The notes under the pieces were generated by a model. It searched no databases and was not told where the DNA came from. It worked only from the letters and a program-made list of their open reading frames with translations. From VXMO01 sp965207895 (lineage in GTDB: Bacteria; Chloroflexota; Dehalococcoidia; UBA6926), in the NCBI GenBank assembly GCA_965207895.1, contig CBDBNN010000001.1, positions 310,001 to 374,000 on the forward strand: 64,000 bases of DNA. The letters are read 5' to 3'. The position numbers and the translations under genes are program-made. This document shows, in pieces, positions 7,420 to 15,937 of this stretch (within the stretch, counting starts at the first letter, position 1; each line of letters opens with the position of its first letter).

Positions 7420-8820
7420 ATGGCCCAGACCCAGGCGCAGACGATTGGAGAACTGAGGCAGAGCGAATACCGCGTTCTTACTGTCAAGGACGAACTTCGC
7501 AAGAATCTCGTAGGCAGAATTCGGTCCGGCGAGGAACTCTTCCCCGGCATCGTTGGCTATGAGGAAACGGTTCTGCCCCAGATCGAGAACGCCATCCTCT
7601 CCGGCCAGGACATCATCCTGCTTGGCGAGCGCGGACAGGCAAAGACCCGCATCATCCGCGCCCTCGTCGGACTCCTTGATCCTGAGGTGCCGGTCATTGA
7701 GGGCTGTGAAATCAATTGCAACCCCTATGTGCCCACGTGCAGTACCTGCCTGATACTCATGGAGAAGGACGGTGACAATACCCCCATTTCCTGGTTGCCC
7801 CGTGAACGCAGGTACGGTGAGAAACTCGCAACACCGGACATCACCATTGCGGACCTCATCGGCGAGGTCGACCCCATAAAAGTCGCGGAAGGGCGCTACC
7901 TCTCAGACGAATTCACCATTCACTACGGACTCATCCCGCGAACCAACCGCGGCATCTTCTGTATCAATGAGCTGCCCGACTTATCAGAGCGGATACAGGT
8001 TGGCATGTTCAACATCATGGAAGAGCGCGACGTGCAGATTAAGGGATACAAGGTGCAGCTCCCGCTGGACCTGTTCCTGATTGCCAGCGCGAACCCGGAG
8101 GACTACACCAACCGCGGGCGGATCATCACCCCGCTCAAGGATCGTTTCGGAGCGCAGATCCGCACCCACTACCCAAAGACGCTCGAGCATGAGATTGAGA
8201 TCATGGACGCGGAGCGCGAGCCGATTGCGGACGTGGGCGTCAACTTGACCATGCCCTATTTCATGAAGGAAACCGTCGCCGAGTTCACGAATCTTGCCCG
8301 CAAGAGCGGCGACGTGAACCAGCGCTCCGGAGTGAGCGTGCGCGTGTCCATCGGCAACTATGAGACCATCTCCTCCAACGCCGTGCGCCGCGCCCTCCGT
8401 CTCAAGGAAAAGGAGGCGGTGCCGCGCGTCAGCGATATGGCCTTCTTCCTCACATCCACGGCAGGCAAGGTTGAACTGGAAAGCGTGGAAGAAGGCCGCG
8501 AGCCGCGCATCATTGAGGATCTGACCAAGCGGGCGGTTCTCAACACGTTCAACAACCATTTCTCCACCAATGAGTTCGACGCCATCATCCGGCGCTTTGA
8601 CGAGGGCCTGTCCATTGACACGGGCGACATGATCCCGTCCAGGGAGTTGGCCGGCTGGCTCAAGGACCTGCCGGAGCTGAAGGACGCAGCCAATCGACTT
8701 GACGTCAAGCGCTCGGTAGCGGCGCAGGCGTCAGTCGTGGAGTTCGTTCTGGACGGGCTGCACCTCAGCAGGAAGATCAATAAAGACCGACACGAGGGTG
8801 GCTACCGCTATCGAGGCTGA
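7420..8820 (+). CDS. AAA+ ATPase of the magnesium-chelatase (ChlI)/MoxR group
   Basis: This 466-residue cytoplasmic ATPase carries Walker A as GERGQAKTR at about residue 69. Walker B is in GIFCINELPDLSERIQ, followed by the helix-2-type insert MEERDVQIKGYKVQLPLDLFLIASANPED that is characteristic of ChlI-like enzymes; the arginine-finger region is TPLKDRFGAQI. A Cys-rich stretch (CEINCNPYVPTCSTC) lies between Walker A and B and could bind metal. ATG 7420 has GGGGGAGG 7 nt upstream. It is 8 nt from a VWA-domain gene, the usual partner of ChlI/MoxR ATPases, forming a two-component chaperone or chelatase-like machine. No chlH-like large chelatase gene is nearby, so cobalt or magnesium insertion is unlikely from context. 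The substrate is unknown. Confidence 0.85.
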   Translation: MAQTQAQTIGELRQSEYRVLTVKDELRKNLVGRIRSGEELFPGIVGYEETVLPQIENAILSGQDIILLGERGQAKTRIIRALVGLLDPEVPVIEGCEINCNPYVPTCSTCLILMEKDGDNTPISWLPRERRYGEKLATPDITIADLIGEVDPIKVAEGRYLSDEFTIHYGLIPRTNRGIFCINELPDLSERIQVGMFNIMEERDVQIKGYKVQLPLDLFLIASANPEDYTNRGRIITPLKDRFGAQIRTHYPKTLEHEIEIMDAEREPIADVGVNLTMPYFMKETVAEFTNLARKSGDVNQRSGVSVRVSIGNYETISSNAVRRALRLKEKEAVPRVSDMAFFLTSTAGKVELESVEEGREPRIIEDLTKRAVLNTFNNHFSTNEFDAIIRRFDEGLSIDTGDMIPSRELAGWLKDLPELKDAANRLDVKRSVAAQASVVEFVLDGLHLSRKINKDRHEGGYRYRG

Positions 8821-8828
8821 GGCAGCTC

Positions 8829-10877
8829 GTGGCCCCCATCTACCGGTTTTCTCGCTGGGACGGCACGCAGCTGCTGGACGAGGCAGCCGATGAAGCCCTC
8901 CTGAACGACCTGATGGAAGATGTCCTCGCCCGCGGGGATATTGACTCGTCTCTCCGCTCAATCATGCGGCGGGGCACACACCCGCGTGACAGTGATGTCG
9001 ACGTTCAGGGCATGGACGATATGCTCCGCCGCCTTCGCCAACAACGGCAGGACATCCTGCGCAAACACGACCTCGGCAGCCTGCTGGACGACCTCCGCAA
9101 CAAGCTGAAAGAGGTCATCGAGACGGAACGGCAGGGAATCGCAGAGCGGGTGGACGCCGCAGAGTCCGCCATTGAGAATCCGCCGGCCGGCATAGACCCT
9201 GAAACCGCTGCCCGCCTTGCCGAACGCGTCAAGGACATGGCGCAGAGAAATGAGGCAACGCTCAATGCCCTGCCAGACAACCTCGGCGACGCTGTTCGGG
9301 AACTCAATAACTATGAGTTCATGGACCCGGAGGCCCAGCGGCTCTTTGAAGAGTTAAAGGACCTCATCCAACAGCAGTTCGTCGATCGGCAGTTCTCTGA
9401 CCTGCGTGAGAATCTCGAGAACATCACGCAGCAGGACCTTGATGCCGCCGCGCAGATGATGCGGGAACTCAACGGCATGTTGCAAAGCCACATCCGCGGC
9501 GACGAGGAAACGGGCTTCGATGAGTTCATGGAGCGGTGGGGCGGCGCGTTCGGCGAATCGCCGCCGCAGGACATTGAACAGCTCATCGACCAACTCCAGG
9601 ACCAGGCCGCCCAGGCACAGTCCCTCATGAGCAGCCTCTCGCCAGATCAGCGCCAACAGCTGCAGGACATGATCTCCGGCATGCTGGATAACCCTCAACT
9701 GGCCCAACAGATGACAGAGCTGCAGGCGAACCTTGACATGCTGCGCGTCGGTGGTGAATTTGGTCGGCAATTCCGGTTCAGCGGCGATGAGCCTGTCGCT
9801 CTGCAGGACGCCCTCAACCTGATGGATGAACTGAATCGCATGGACGACCTGGAGGATGATCTCAAGAAGGCTCTGTACGGCGGCGGCAACATCAACCAGA
9901 TCGATTCCAAACGCGTCAGCGAAATCCTCGGAGAAGACGCGGAGCAGTCACTGGAGAAACTGCGACAGTTGGCCGAACACGCTGTCGAGGAGGGGCTGCT
10001 GCGGACATCCGAAGACGGTTCACACGAGTTCACCGCACGCGGCATCCGCAAGATCGGCGAGAAAGCGCTGGCCGAGATATTCGGCTACCTGCGGCGAACA
10101 TACACCGGCCGCCACACCGCCCGGATCCAGGGACGCGGCGGCGAGCTGACGGAGGCCACCCGACCCTATCAATACGGCGACGAATTCAACGTCGATCTGC
10201 GCCGCACCGTGCAGTCTGCGGTCATGCGCAGCGGCAACGGAGTGCCGGTGCGGCTGGAGGCGGACGATTTCCAGGTGCGCGAGACGGAGGAGTTGGCGCA
10301 GGCGTCCACGGTGTTGCTGATTGACCTCAGCCTGTCCATGGCGATGCGCGGCAACTTTGTGATGGCAAAGAAAGTCGCGCTGGCGCTCGACACGCTGATT
10401 CGGACGCAATTCAGCCGCGACAGCCTGTACGTGGTGGGCTTCTCAACGTATGCCCGCGAGATGAAGCCGGAGACGCTGGCCTACCTGAGCTGGGACGAGT
10501 TTGAGCCGTACACCAACATCCAGCACGGCCTGGTCGTCGCGCAAAAACTGCTGGCGCGCCACGCGGGCGGCAACAAGCAGATCATCATGGTCTCGGATGG
10601 AGAGCCGACGGCCCACATCGAGAATGGCCGCATCTTCCTCCAATACCCCCCAAGCCCGCGCACCATCCAGGAAACCCTGAAAGAGGTGTCGCGCACCACG
10701 CGGGCAGGCATCTCCATCAACACGTTCATGCTGGAGCAGAACCCGTACCTGATGGAATTCGTCGACCAAATAACAAGGATCAACAAGGGCCGCGTCTTCT
10801 ATACGTCGCCGGAACGCCTCGGCGAATACATCGTGGTCGACTACTACACCAACCGCCGCCGCTCCATCATCTCCTGA
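8829..10877 (+). CDS. VWA domain-containing protein, partner of the upstream AAA+ ATPase
   Basis: This is a 682-residue protein starting at GTG 8829, 8 nt after the ATPase stop. Residues 1 to about 460 are mostly charged helix, Gln/Asp/Glu-rich and likely coiled coil. The C-terminal third is a von Willebrand A domain with an intact MIDAS: DLSLSMAM near residue 499, then a T/S and D in MVSDGEPTAHI near residue 590. In the ChlD/CoxE-like logic the VWA subunit docks on a Mg2+-dependent partner while the ATPase remodels the client. The domain order and operon support joint action. No transmembrane segment was seen, so a cytoplasmic location is expected. Confidence 0.85.
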   Translation: MAPIYRFSRWDGTQLLDEAADEALLNDLMEDVLARGDIDSSLRSIMRRGTHPRDSDVDVQGMDDMLRRLRQQRQDILRKHDLGSLLDDLRNKLKEVIETERQGIAERVDAAESAIENPPAGIDPETAARLAERVKDMAQRNEATLNALPDNLGDAVRELNNYEFMDPEAQRLFEELKDLIQQQFVDRQFSDLRENLENITQQDLDAAAQMMRELNGMLQSHIRGDEETGFDEFMERWGGAFGESPPQDIEQLIDQLQDQAAQAQSLMSSLSPDQRQQLQDMISGMLDNPQLAQQMTELQANLDMLRVGGEFGRQFRFSGDEPVALQDALNLMDELNRMDDLEDDLKKALYGGGNINQIDSKRVSEILGEDAEQSLEKLRQLAEHAVEEGLLRTSEDGSHEFTARGIRKIGEKALAEIFGYLRRTYTGRHTARIQGRGGELTEATRPYQYGDEFNVDLRRTVQSAVMRSGNGVPVRLEADDFQVRETEELAQASTVLLIDLSLSMAMRGNFVMAKKVALALDTLIRTQFSRDSLYVVGFSTYAREMKPETLAYLSWDEFEPYTNIQHGLVVAQKLLARHAGGNKQIIMVSDGEPTAHIENGRIFLQYPPSPRTIQETLKEVSRTTRAGISINTFMLEQNPYLMEFVDQITRINKGRVFYTSPERLGEYIVVDYYTNRRRSIIS

Positions 10878-10956
10878 CCTTTGAGGCCGACAAACCTCTG
10901 GCCTGTACGATAACCACGCAGAGCCCCTCGAGAATCACCGCATAGGAGACGTAAAC

Positions 10957-11328
10957 GTGGAACTTGGCGCATTCTCAATCAGCCTCACAGTGAACGACCT
11001 TGAAGCCTCACGAGCATTCTATGAAGACTTTGGGTTCGAGGTCGTCGGAGGAGATCCCTCGCAGAATTGGCTGATTCTCAGGAACGCCGGCCACACCATA
11101 GGTCTCTTTCACGGGATGTTTGAAAAGAATGTGCTGACCTTCAACCCGGGCTGGGATGACGAGGCTCAGGCACTGGATTCCTTCGTGGACGTCCGGGAGA
11201 TCCAACGCCAACTGAAGGCGAAGGGTGTACAGCTAGTCACCGAAGCAGATGAGACGGGTACAGGCCCGGCCAGCTTCGTAGCCATAGACCCTGACGGCAA
11301 TCCCATCCTCGTAGACCAGCACGTCTAG
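10957..11328 (+). CDS. VOC (glyoxalase/bleomycin-resistance) family protein
   Basis: This is a 123-residue single VOC module pair. It has the opening strand FSISLTVNDLEASRAFYEDFGFEVVGG, a middle ILRNAGHTIGLFHGMF and the end FVAIDPDGNPILVDQHV, all typical of glyoxalase-fold proteins. The start is GTG 10957 with AGGAGAC upstream. Metal-ligand positions are only partly visible (His in GHTIGLFHG, Glu absent from the usual final strand), so it may be a non-enzymatic or differently coordinated member. It stands alone between the VWA gene and a repeat-rich gap. Confidence 0.8.
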   Translation: MELGAFSISLTVNDLEASRAFYEDFGFEVVGGDPSQNWLILRNAGHTIGLFHGMFEKNVLTFNPGWDDEAQALDSFVDVREIQRQLKAKGVQLVTEADETGTGPASFVAIDPDGNPILVDQHV

Positions 11329-11352
11329 TCATACTCATCGCGCCCACACACG

Positions 11353-11395
11353 CAATTCCCGCGTCCACACCCGCAGTTCCCGCGTCCACACCCGT
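11353..11395. repeat. Two tandem 21-bp units abutting a hairpin repeat
   Basis: The string TTCCCGCGTCCACACCCG recurs with a 21-bp period (first T-T at 11356 and 11377), and the third unit at 11398 becomes the hairpin element at 11397-11416. The tandem units look like partial copies of its left arm. Confidence 0.7.
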
Positions 11396-11396
11396 C

Positions 11397-11416
11397 ATTC
11401 CCGCGAAAGCGGGAAT
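11397..11416. repeat. Two-hairpin repeat family, hairpin 1 (ATTCCCGC-GAAA-GCGGGAAT)
   Basis: A perfect 8-bp stem with a GAAA loop, intergenic, downstream of the VOC gene. A clear second hairpin is absent in this copy. Confidence 0.85.
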
Positions 11417-11471
11417 CTGATACTCATTTACCTGCCGCGCGTAGTAATGCCGATCCAGTCCGCCCCACGGG

Positions 11472-11786
11472 TCATGGCAGCGGCGAGAATGGCAGTGGCT
11501 GCAGGATGTGATTCGTGATGTGGGAGACGGTCTCGCCGTATTTCTCCATCGACTTTGGCCATTCCGGGTCGGCGTAGAACGCGCCCCACGCAGCCTCCCG
11601 CGCCTCCCAACTCTCCCACGCAAGCAGATAAATCACCCGATGGGGAATCCCCACCTCTTCTCGCCAATAGCCGACGGCGCGAAAGCCGTGCCGCTCAAAC
11701 ATCTTTGACGTCACGTTCTCGAACCGGTCGACCAAATCATTCATCCGCGATGTATGCGCCTCGTACTGCCTCAGTTCATAGAACAT
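11472..11786 (-). CDS. NIPSNAP family protein
   Basis: This 104-residue protein matches the NIPSNAP family in length and in the N-terminus MFYELRQYEAHTSRMNDLVDRFE, the middle GFRAVGYWREEVG and VIYLLAWESWEAREAAWGAF. The family forms a ferredoxin-like dimeric alpha/beta barrel; bacterial members have no firmly established reaction. It is isolated between two hairpin repeats and on the same strand as the VOC gene further right. The identification is by motif pattern only. Confidence 0.85.
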   Translation of the reverse strand: MFYELRQYEAHTSRMNDLVDRFENVTSKMFERHGFRAVGYWREEVGIPHRVIYLLAWESWEAREAAWGAFYADPEWPKSMEKYGETVSHITNHILQPLPFSPLP

Positions 11787-11810
11787 CTCTCGACCAACCC
11801 CCTAACCGTC

Positions 11811-11830
11811 ATTCCCGCGCAGGCGGGAAT
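11811..11830. repeat. Two-hairpin repeat family, hairpin 1 (ATTCCCGC-GCAG-GCGGGAAT)
   Basis: Perfect 8-bp stem; the loop is GCAG instead of GAAA. Intergenic, upstream of the NIPSNAP gene. Confidence 0.85.
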
Positions 11831-11873
11831 CTTAATCACATTGCGCCAATCAACCTGATAACGCTATCCCCTC

Positions 11874-11917
11874 ATTCCGGCGAAAGCATGTCCCGTACTC
11901 CGATACGGGGCCGGAAT
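11874..11917. repeat. Hairpin repeat with a nested second hairpin
   Basis: The outer arms ATTCCGGC and CCGGAATCC are split by an inserted segment that itself folds (CCCGTA against TACGGG). A related nested segment occurs at 49995-50014. Confidence 0.65.
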
Positions 11918-11930
11918 CCATCCCCGGTCA

Positions 11931-12371
11931 TTAATCGGGATCAACGGGCAAACCGGCGCCCGTCGCTACTTCCCACAGGAAACCGTCAGGATCGGCAAAG
12001 TACCCGGCGTAGCCTCCCCAGAATGTTTCAGCCGCCGTCTTGACGATTCTTGCCCCCGCCCCCTCCGCATGACTCAGCACGGCATCTACTTCCTCACGCG
12101 ACGCCACGTTGTGGGCAACGGTGAATCCGTGCATGTCGGGCTGAGGCGATCCCTTCAATTCCGGACGGCCAATGTCCTCAGCCAGGTCATCCCGTGAATA
12201 GAGGGAGAGCATGATGTCGTTCAGTTCAAAGAACGTAATCTCGTCCCCACCTGCGTCATGGACGGGAAACCCCAGTCCGTCTCGATAAAAGACCGTCGAG
12301 CGTGCCAAATCCGAGACGCCGAGGGTGATGATGCTGATCCTGGGTTCCATCCGACCGTTTTCCTCCGTCAA
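11931..12371 (-). CDS. VOC (glyoxalase) family protein
   Basis: This is a 146-residue VOC protein. It has the strand RISIITLGVSDLARSTVFYRDGLGFPV, the partner segment DEITFFELNDIMLSLYSRDDLAEDIG, a middle helix EEVDAVLSHAEGAGARIVKTAAETFWGG and the terminal GYFADPDGFLWEVA, where the final Glu is the usual metal ligand. An internal Met seven codons in (12350) would also give a full domain. It ends against the nested hairpin repeat. It most resembles the dioxygenase-like or stress-linked VOC proteins; the substrate is not predictable. Confidence 0.85.
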   Translation of the reverse strand: MTEENGRMEPRISIITLGVSDLARSTVFYRDGLGFPVHDAGGDEITFFELNDIMLSLYSRDDLAEDIGRPELKGSPQPDMHGFTVAHNVASREEVDAVLSHAEGAGARIVKTAAETFWGGYAGYFADPDGFLWEVATGAGLPVDPD

Positions 12372-12436
12372 TTGGCCTCTTGCTCACGTGAGCGTATCGC
12401 CGCACGGTTCAGCACTGCAATACAACAGCGAAAAGG

Positions 12437-14887
12437 CTAGCCCCCGCTCATCGGATCAACATCCACCGTCCAGCCCGGGGGCAGCCCGACTGTTTCCAGC
12501 AGCTCCGTCGGATCGTCGCCGACGATCGTGATCTGCCAGCGATACCGCCCGCGCAACCGCTCCCACGGGGCCGGCGCAGGACCAATCACCCGTGTATTCA
12601 TCATGCCGCGTGAGCGTATCTCGGCACGCAGCGCCCGCGCCAGCTGTCCCGCCGCTTCCTGCACGTCCCGTCGCGATGTCCGCGCACATGTCAGCCGGGC
12701 CATGCGGCTGTACGGCGGATAGCGAAGCTGCCGCCGGAACTGCGTCTCTTCAAGATAAAATTGCCGATAATCCTGCGCCGCCGCAGCCTGTATCGCCTGG
12801 TTCTCCGGCTCATACGTCTGCACGATGACGCGGCCCGGCGCATGGCCTCTCCCCGCCCTGCCCGCCACCTGGCAGAGTAGCTGAAACACCCTCTCCGAAG
12901 CACGAAAATCCGGCGCGTGCAGCCCGATATCCGCGTTCACCACACCCACAACCGTGACGCCGGGCAGGTCCAGTCCCTTGGCGATCATCTGCGTGCCGAC
13001 AAGAATATCGGCCCTGCCATTTGCGAACTCCGCAAGGATCGGCTCGTGCCCCCGCGCTTCAGTCACGGCATCGCGGTCCCACCGGATGACGCGCGCCCCC
13101 GGAAACGCCGCTGCTGCCTCTTCCGCAACACGCTCCGTTCCTATGCCGATAGCCCGGATGGCATTGCGACGGCAGCGGGGACAGCGCGTGGGCGAGCGCC
13201 GACTGTCACCGCACAGATGGCACACGATGCGATCATCAGCGTGGTACGTCATCACCATCGTGCAGCGGCGGCATCGCATTGTATGACCGCACGCGCGGCA
13301 CTGCACAGCCTGCCCTGCCCCACGCCGATTCACAAACAGGATCGCCTGCTCACCCCGCCCCAGCGCGTCGTTCATCGCCTCTCTCAGAGCCCTCGAAAAA
13401 ATGCTGCGGTTGCCCTCCATCAGTTCCTGTCGTAGATCGACAATGTCCACGTCCGCAAGCGGCCGCTCGGTCCACCCCATGTCGCCGCCGTCGTCGGTGG
13501 TTGTAATTCGTCCGGGGAGTTCCAGGAGGGTGATATCAGTCCTGAGCGCGGCGTACATCGTTTCCACGTCCGGCGTCGCGCTCCCCAAGACCACCACGGC
13601 GTTCTCGCGGCGGGCACGCTCGATGGCCACATCCCGGGCGTGGTAGCGGGGAGCGGGCGATTCCTGCTTGTACGTCCACTCCTGCTCTTCATCAACGACA
13701 ATCAGGCCAACGTCCGGCATGGGCGCAAGCGCGGCGCTCCGCGAGCCGATGACGATATCGAACTGCCCCTCCGCGATGCTTCGCCATTCGTCATACTGCT
13801 CCCGCAGCGTCAGCCCGCTATGGAGGACGGCAACACGACCGGGGAATCGTTCCCGGAAGCGGCCGATTGTCTGCGGCGTCAGGGCAATCTCCGGCACCAG
13901 CATGATGCCCCGCCTGCCCTTCTCAATCACGTGCCGGAACGCCTGCAAATACACCTCCGTCTTGCCGCTCCCCGTCACGCCGTGCAGCAGGTACACCGCG
14001 GACGCGCCGTCGTTGATGCTCGCCGTCACGTGATTCAGCGCGTCCTTCTGGTGCGGAGTGAGTTGAAGGTCGGCCACCGGAGGAACAGCGTCCCGCGCAG
14101 CGAGAGGGTCACGCCGCGTCTCCCGTTGCTCCAGGGTGATAACGCCGGCCGCCGCGAGTGCGTCCCAGGACCCGCGTGACGCTCCGGAGACACGCCGCAG
14201 GTCTGAAAGGCTCCCACCGTGGTTGGCGGCAAGCGCATCCAACGCGTCCGCCTGCCGAAACGCCCCCGACGCCCGTAGTTCGGATGCCTTGGACATCAAC
14301 TCAACAGCAGGGATCGCCGCCCGGACAAAAATCTCCATGCGCGGAGAGATGCGCGGCTCCTCCCACACATCGGATGTGTCGAGATAGCCTCTACCCGTCA
14401 GCGCCGTCACGTCGCGAGCGGCGCGCGCTCCAAACTCGTCGCGAATGGCGGCGGTGGTGGTCTCCCCAGCCGTCGAGACGAATTCCAGGATCTCCGCGCG
14501 TCGTGGTGAAACACTCTCGATAACGTCCCGTCCCGCCTCCGTGACGCGAACGATAATCGTCTGACGCCGTTCAAACGCCGGCGGCAGCATGGGACGGTAG
14601 GCCGTATAGAGATCGGTGTGGTAGTAGTCGGCTATCCACTCGCCAAGACCGATGAGAGGCTCCGCGATTACCGGATCATCAGCAACAAGCGACTCGATAG
14701 GCCGCGTTCGGGAGTACCCGGGCTCCTCCGTAACCTCCAGCACGATGCCTTGAAACGTGTGCCGGCCGAACGGAACGATGACCCCATGCCCGGCCTGCAC
14801 CCTGTCGGCGAGCTCATGCGGTATGGAGTAACTGTAAGAACGCCGCCCTGCTCCGGGTGAGTTGACGGCGACCTGCGCGTACGGCAT
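12437..14887 (-). CDS. priA: Primosomal protein N' (PriA), replication restart helicase
   Basis: This 816-residue protein spans the full PriA architecture. The N-terminal 3'-DNA-end-binding domain starts YAQVAVNSPGAGRRSYSYSIPHEL. A winged-helix region follows, then Walker A in LLHGVTGSGKTEVYLQAF, motif II as VDEEQEW, and the zinc-binding module with paired Cys (CRACG, CRRC, CHLCG, CPRC). The helicase C-lobe contains ILVGTQMIAKGLDLPGVTVVG and CQVAGRAGRGHAPG. Motif II is DEEQ where PriA usually has DEEH. It lies 116 nt downstream of rplS on the same strand. Expected role: restart of stalled replication forks. Confidence 0.97.
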   Translation of the reverse strand: MPYAQVAVNSPGAGRRSYSYSIPHELADRVQAGHGVIVPFGRHTFQGIVLEVTEEPGYSRTRPIESLVADDPVIAEPLIGLGEWIADYYHTDLYTAYRPMLPPAFERRQTIIVRVTEAGRDVIESVSPRRAEILEFVSTAGETTTAAIRDEFGARAARDVTALTGRGYLDTSDVWEEPRISPRMEIFVRAAIPAVELMSKASELRASGAFRQADALDALAANHGGSLSDLRRVSGASRGSWDALAAAGVITLEQRETRRDPLAARDAVPPVADLQLTPHQKDALNHVTASINDGASAVYLLHGVTGSGKTEVYLQAFRHVIEKGRRGIMLVPEIALTPQTIGRFRERFPGRVAVLHSGLTLREQYDEWRSIAEGQFDIVIGSRSAALAPMPDVGLIVVDEEQEWTYKQESPAPRYHARDVAIERARRENAVVVLGSATPDVETMYAALRTDITLLELPGRITTTDDGGDMGWTERPLADVDIVDLRQELMEGNRSIFSRALREAMNDALGRGEQAILFVNRRGAGQAVQCRACGHTMRCRRCTMVMTYHADDRIVCHLCGDSRRSPTRCPRCRRNAIRAIGIGTERVAEEAAAAFPGARVIRWDRDAVTEARGHEPILAEFANGRADILVGTQMIAKGLDLPGVTVVGVVNADIGLHAPDFRASERVFQLLCQVAGRAGRGHAPGRVIVQTYEPENQAIQAAAAQDYRQFYLEETQFRRQLRYPPYSRMARLTCARTSRRDVQEAAGQLARALRAEIRSRGMMNTRVIGPAPAPWERLRGRYRWQITIVGDDPTELLETVGLPPGWTVDVDPMSGG

Positions 14888-15003
14888 GGCCTAACCTTAC
14901 GCGGTTTGAACTAGATGCGGCACGGCACGTGACACCAACAGTGGCACGCCCAGGAGATAGTAAGTGTGAACGGAGGTTGATTCAGGGCGCGACGACGGGG
15001 TAG

Positions 15004-15705
15004 TTAGGACTTCTCCTCTTCAGCCTCAGGAGAGGCTTCGTTCGGTGCCTCATCGCCATCAGATTCAGTCTCGGGCTCGGGCTCTTCGGACTCTGTGGCC
15101 TCAGACGCTTCGGGGGCTTCTTCCGTTTCCGCTACCGCCTCAGCAACCTCAGATTCGTCTTCAGTTTCCGCCGTCGCTTCAGCTGCCTCTTCGGCCTCTA
15201 CCGTCTCTTCGGCTTCCGCCACAGCTTCGGCCTCCGCCGCTACGACATCCTCGGCTTCGACGACCTCATCCGCAATCTCTTCTTCCTCAATAACGTCATC
15301 CTCAGCCACGGCAACCGGAGCGTCGGCCTCAACAACCGCGCCGTCCTCGATGATGCGGCGGGCGCGCGTGCCGGTCTTGATGCGGGCGCGGCGGCCCGTG
15401 CGACCACGCTGGTAGTACAGGCGGGCGCGGCGAACCTTGCCCTGCCGGACAATGTCGATGCGCTCAAGGCGAGGCGAATTCAGAAGAAACGTGCGCTCTA
15501 CACCGACTCCCTGGATCACACGACGAATGGTGATGTTCGCGTTCGGGCCGCTGCGGGTCATCCACATGACCACGCCCTGCAGCTGCTGCGTGCGTACGCG
15601 CTCGCCCTCAACAACCCGGTAGTACACGCGGACGGTATCGCCCGGGCGGACGTGCTGATAATTGTGGTGCCTGGGAATTGAGGTCAGCAGATGGCCGACG
15701 TCCAT
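15004..15705 (-). CDS. rplS: 50S ribosomal protein L19 with a long acidic C-terminal extension
   Basis: Residues 1 to about 115 are a complete L19: HHNYQHVRPGDTVRVYYRVVEG, TQQLQGVVM, GPNANITIRRVIQGVGVERTFLLNSPRLERIDI and KVRRARLYYQRGRTGRRARIK. The family is normally 115-130 residues. Here another 115 or so residues follow, almost only Glu, Ala, Val, Asp and Ser, with no stop or frameshift between. AGGAAAGG precedes ATG 15705. It belongs to the minus-strand run moaB-trmD-rplS-priA, and trmD-rplS adjacency is classical. The tail is probably disordered and highly negative; its role is unknown. Confidence 0.96.
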   Translation of the reverse strand: MDVGHLLTSIPRHHNYQHVRPGDTVRVYYRVVEGERVRTQQLQGVVMWMTRSGPNANITIRRVIQGVGVERTFLLNSPRLERIDIVRQGKVRRARLYYQRGRTGRRARIKTGTRARRIIEDGAVVEADAPVAVAEDDVIEEEEIADEVVEAEDVVAAEAEAVAEAEETVEAEEAAEATAETEDESEVAEAVAETEEAPEASEATESEEPEPETESDGDEAPNEASPEAEEEKS

Positions 15706-15727
15706 GATTCAAGCGCCTTTCCTGAGT

Positions 15728-15745
15728 GTTTCCGCACGCGGAAAC
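15728..15745 (-). promoter_or_regulatory. Hairpin in the rplS leader, candidate L19 autoregulatory element
   Basis: GTTTCCGC and GCGGAAAC form a perfect 8-bp stem with a 2-nt loop, 22 nt upstream of the rplS start and just before its Shine-Dalgarno. L19 leader structures exist in other bacteria; this one was not matched to a known class. Confidence 0.4.
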
Positions 15746-15818
15746 ATATGACAGATTTGTGGTTGCTCCAATAGTTTGGGGCGCCGCCCATAGACAGACG
15801 TCGGCGGCAGCAGTAGTG

Positions 15819-15824
15819 AGTATA
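15819..15824 (-). promoter_or_regulatory. Candidate -10 box of an rplS promoter
   Basis: Read on the minus strand this is TATACT, with a weak -35 TTGCTA 18 nt further upstream. It would give a leader of about 100 nt that contains the hairpin at 15728-15745. Confidence 0.4.
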
Positions 15825-15937
15825 CGACCTAGCCCCGCCCAATAGCAAAATATCGGCTTGTGCCGAGATCCGAATCCCTGCGCGAGCCGATACCACAGCG
15901 CCCGCAGCGCGCTTTACAACTCGTTCCCGTATTCCCC

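Noticed and set aside
11350..11420. Possible CRISPR-like array
   Set aside because: Only two 21-bp tandem units without unique spacers; they are partial copies of the hairpin repeat arm, and no cas gene is present.
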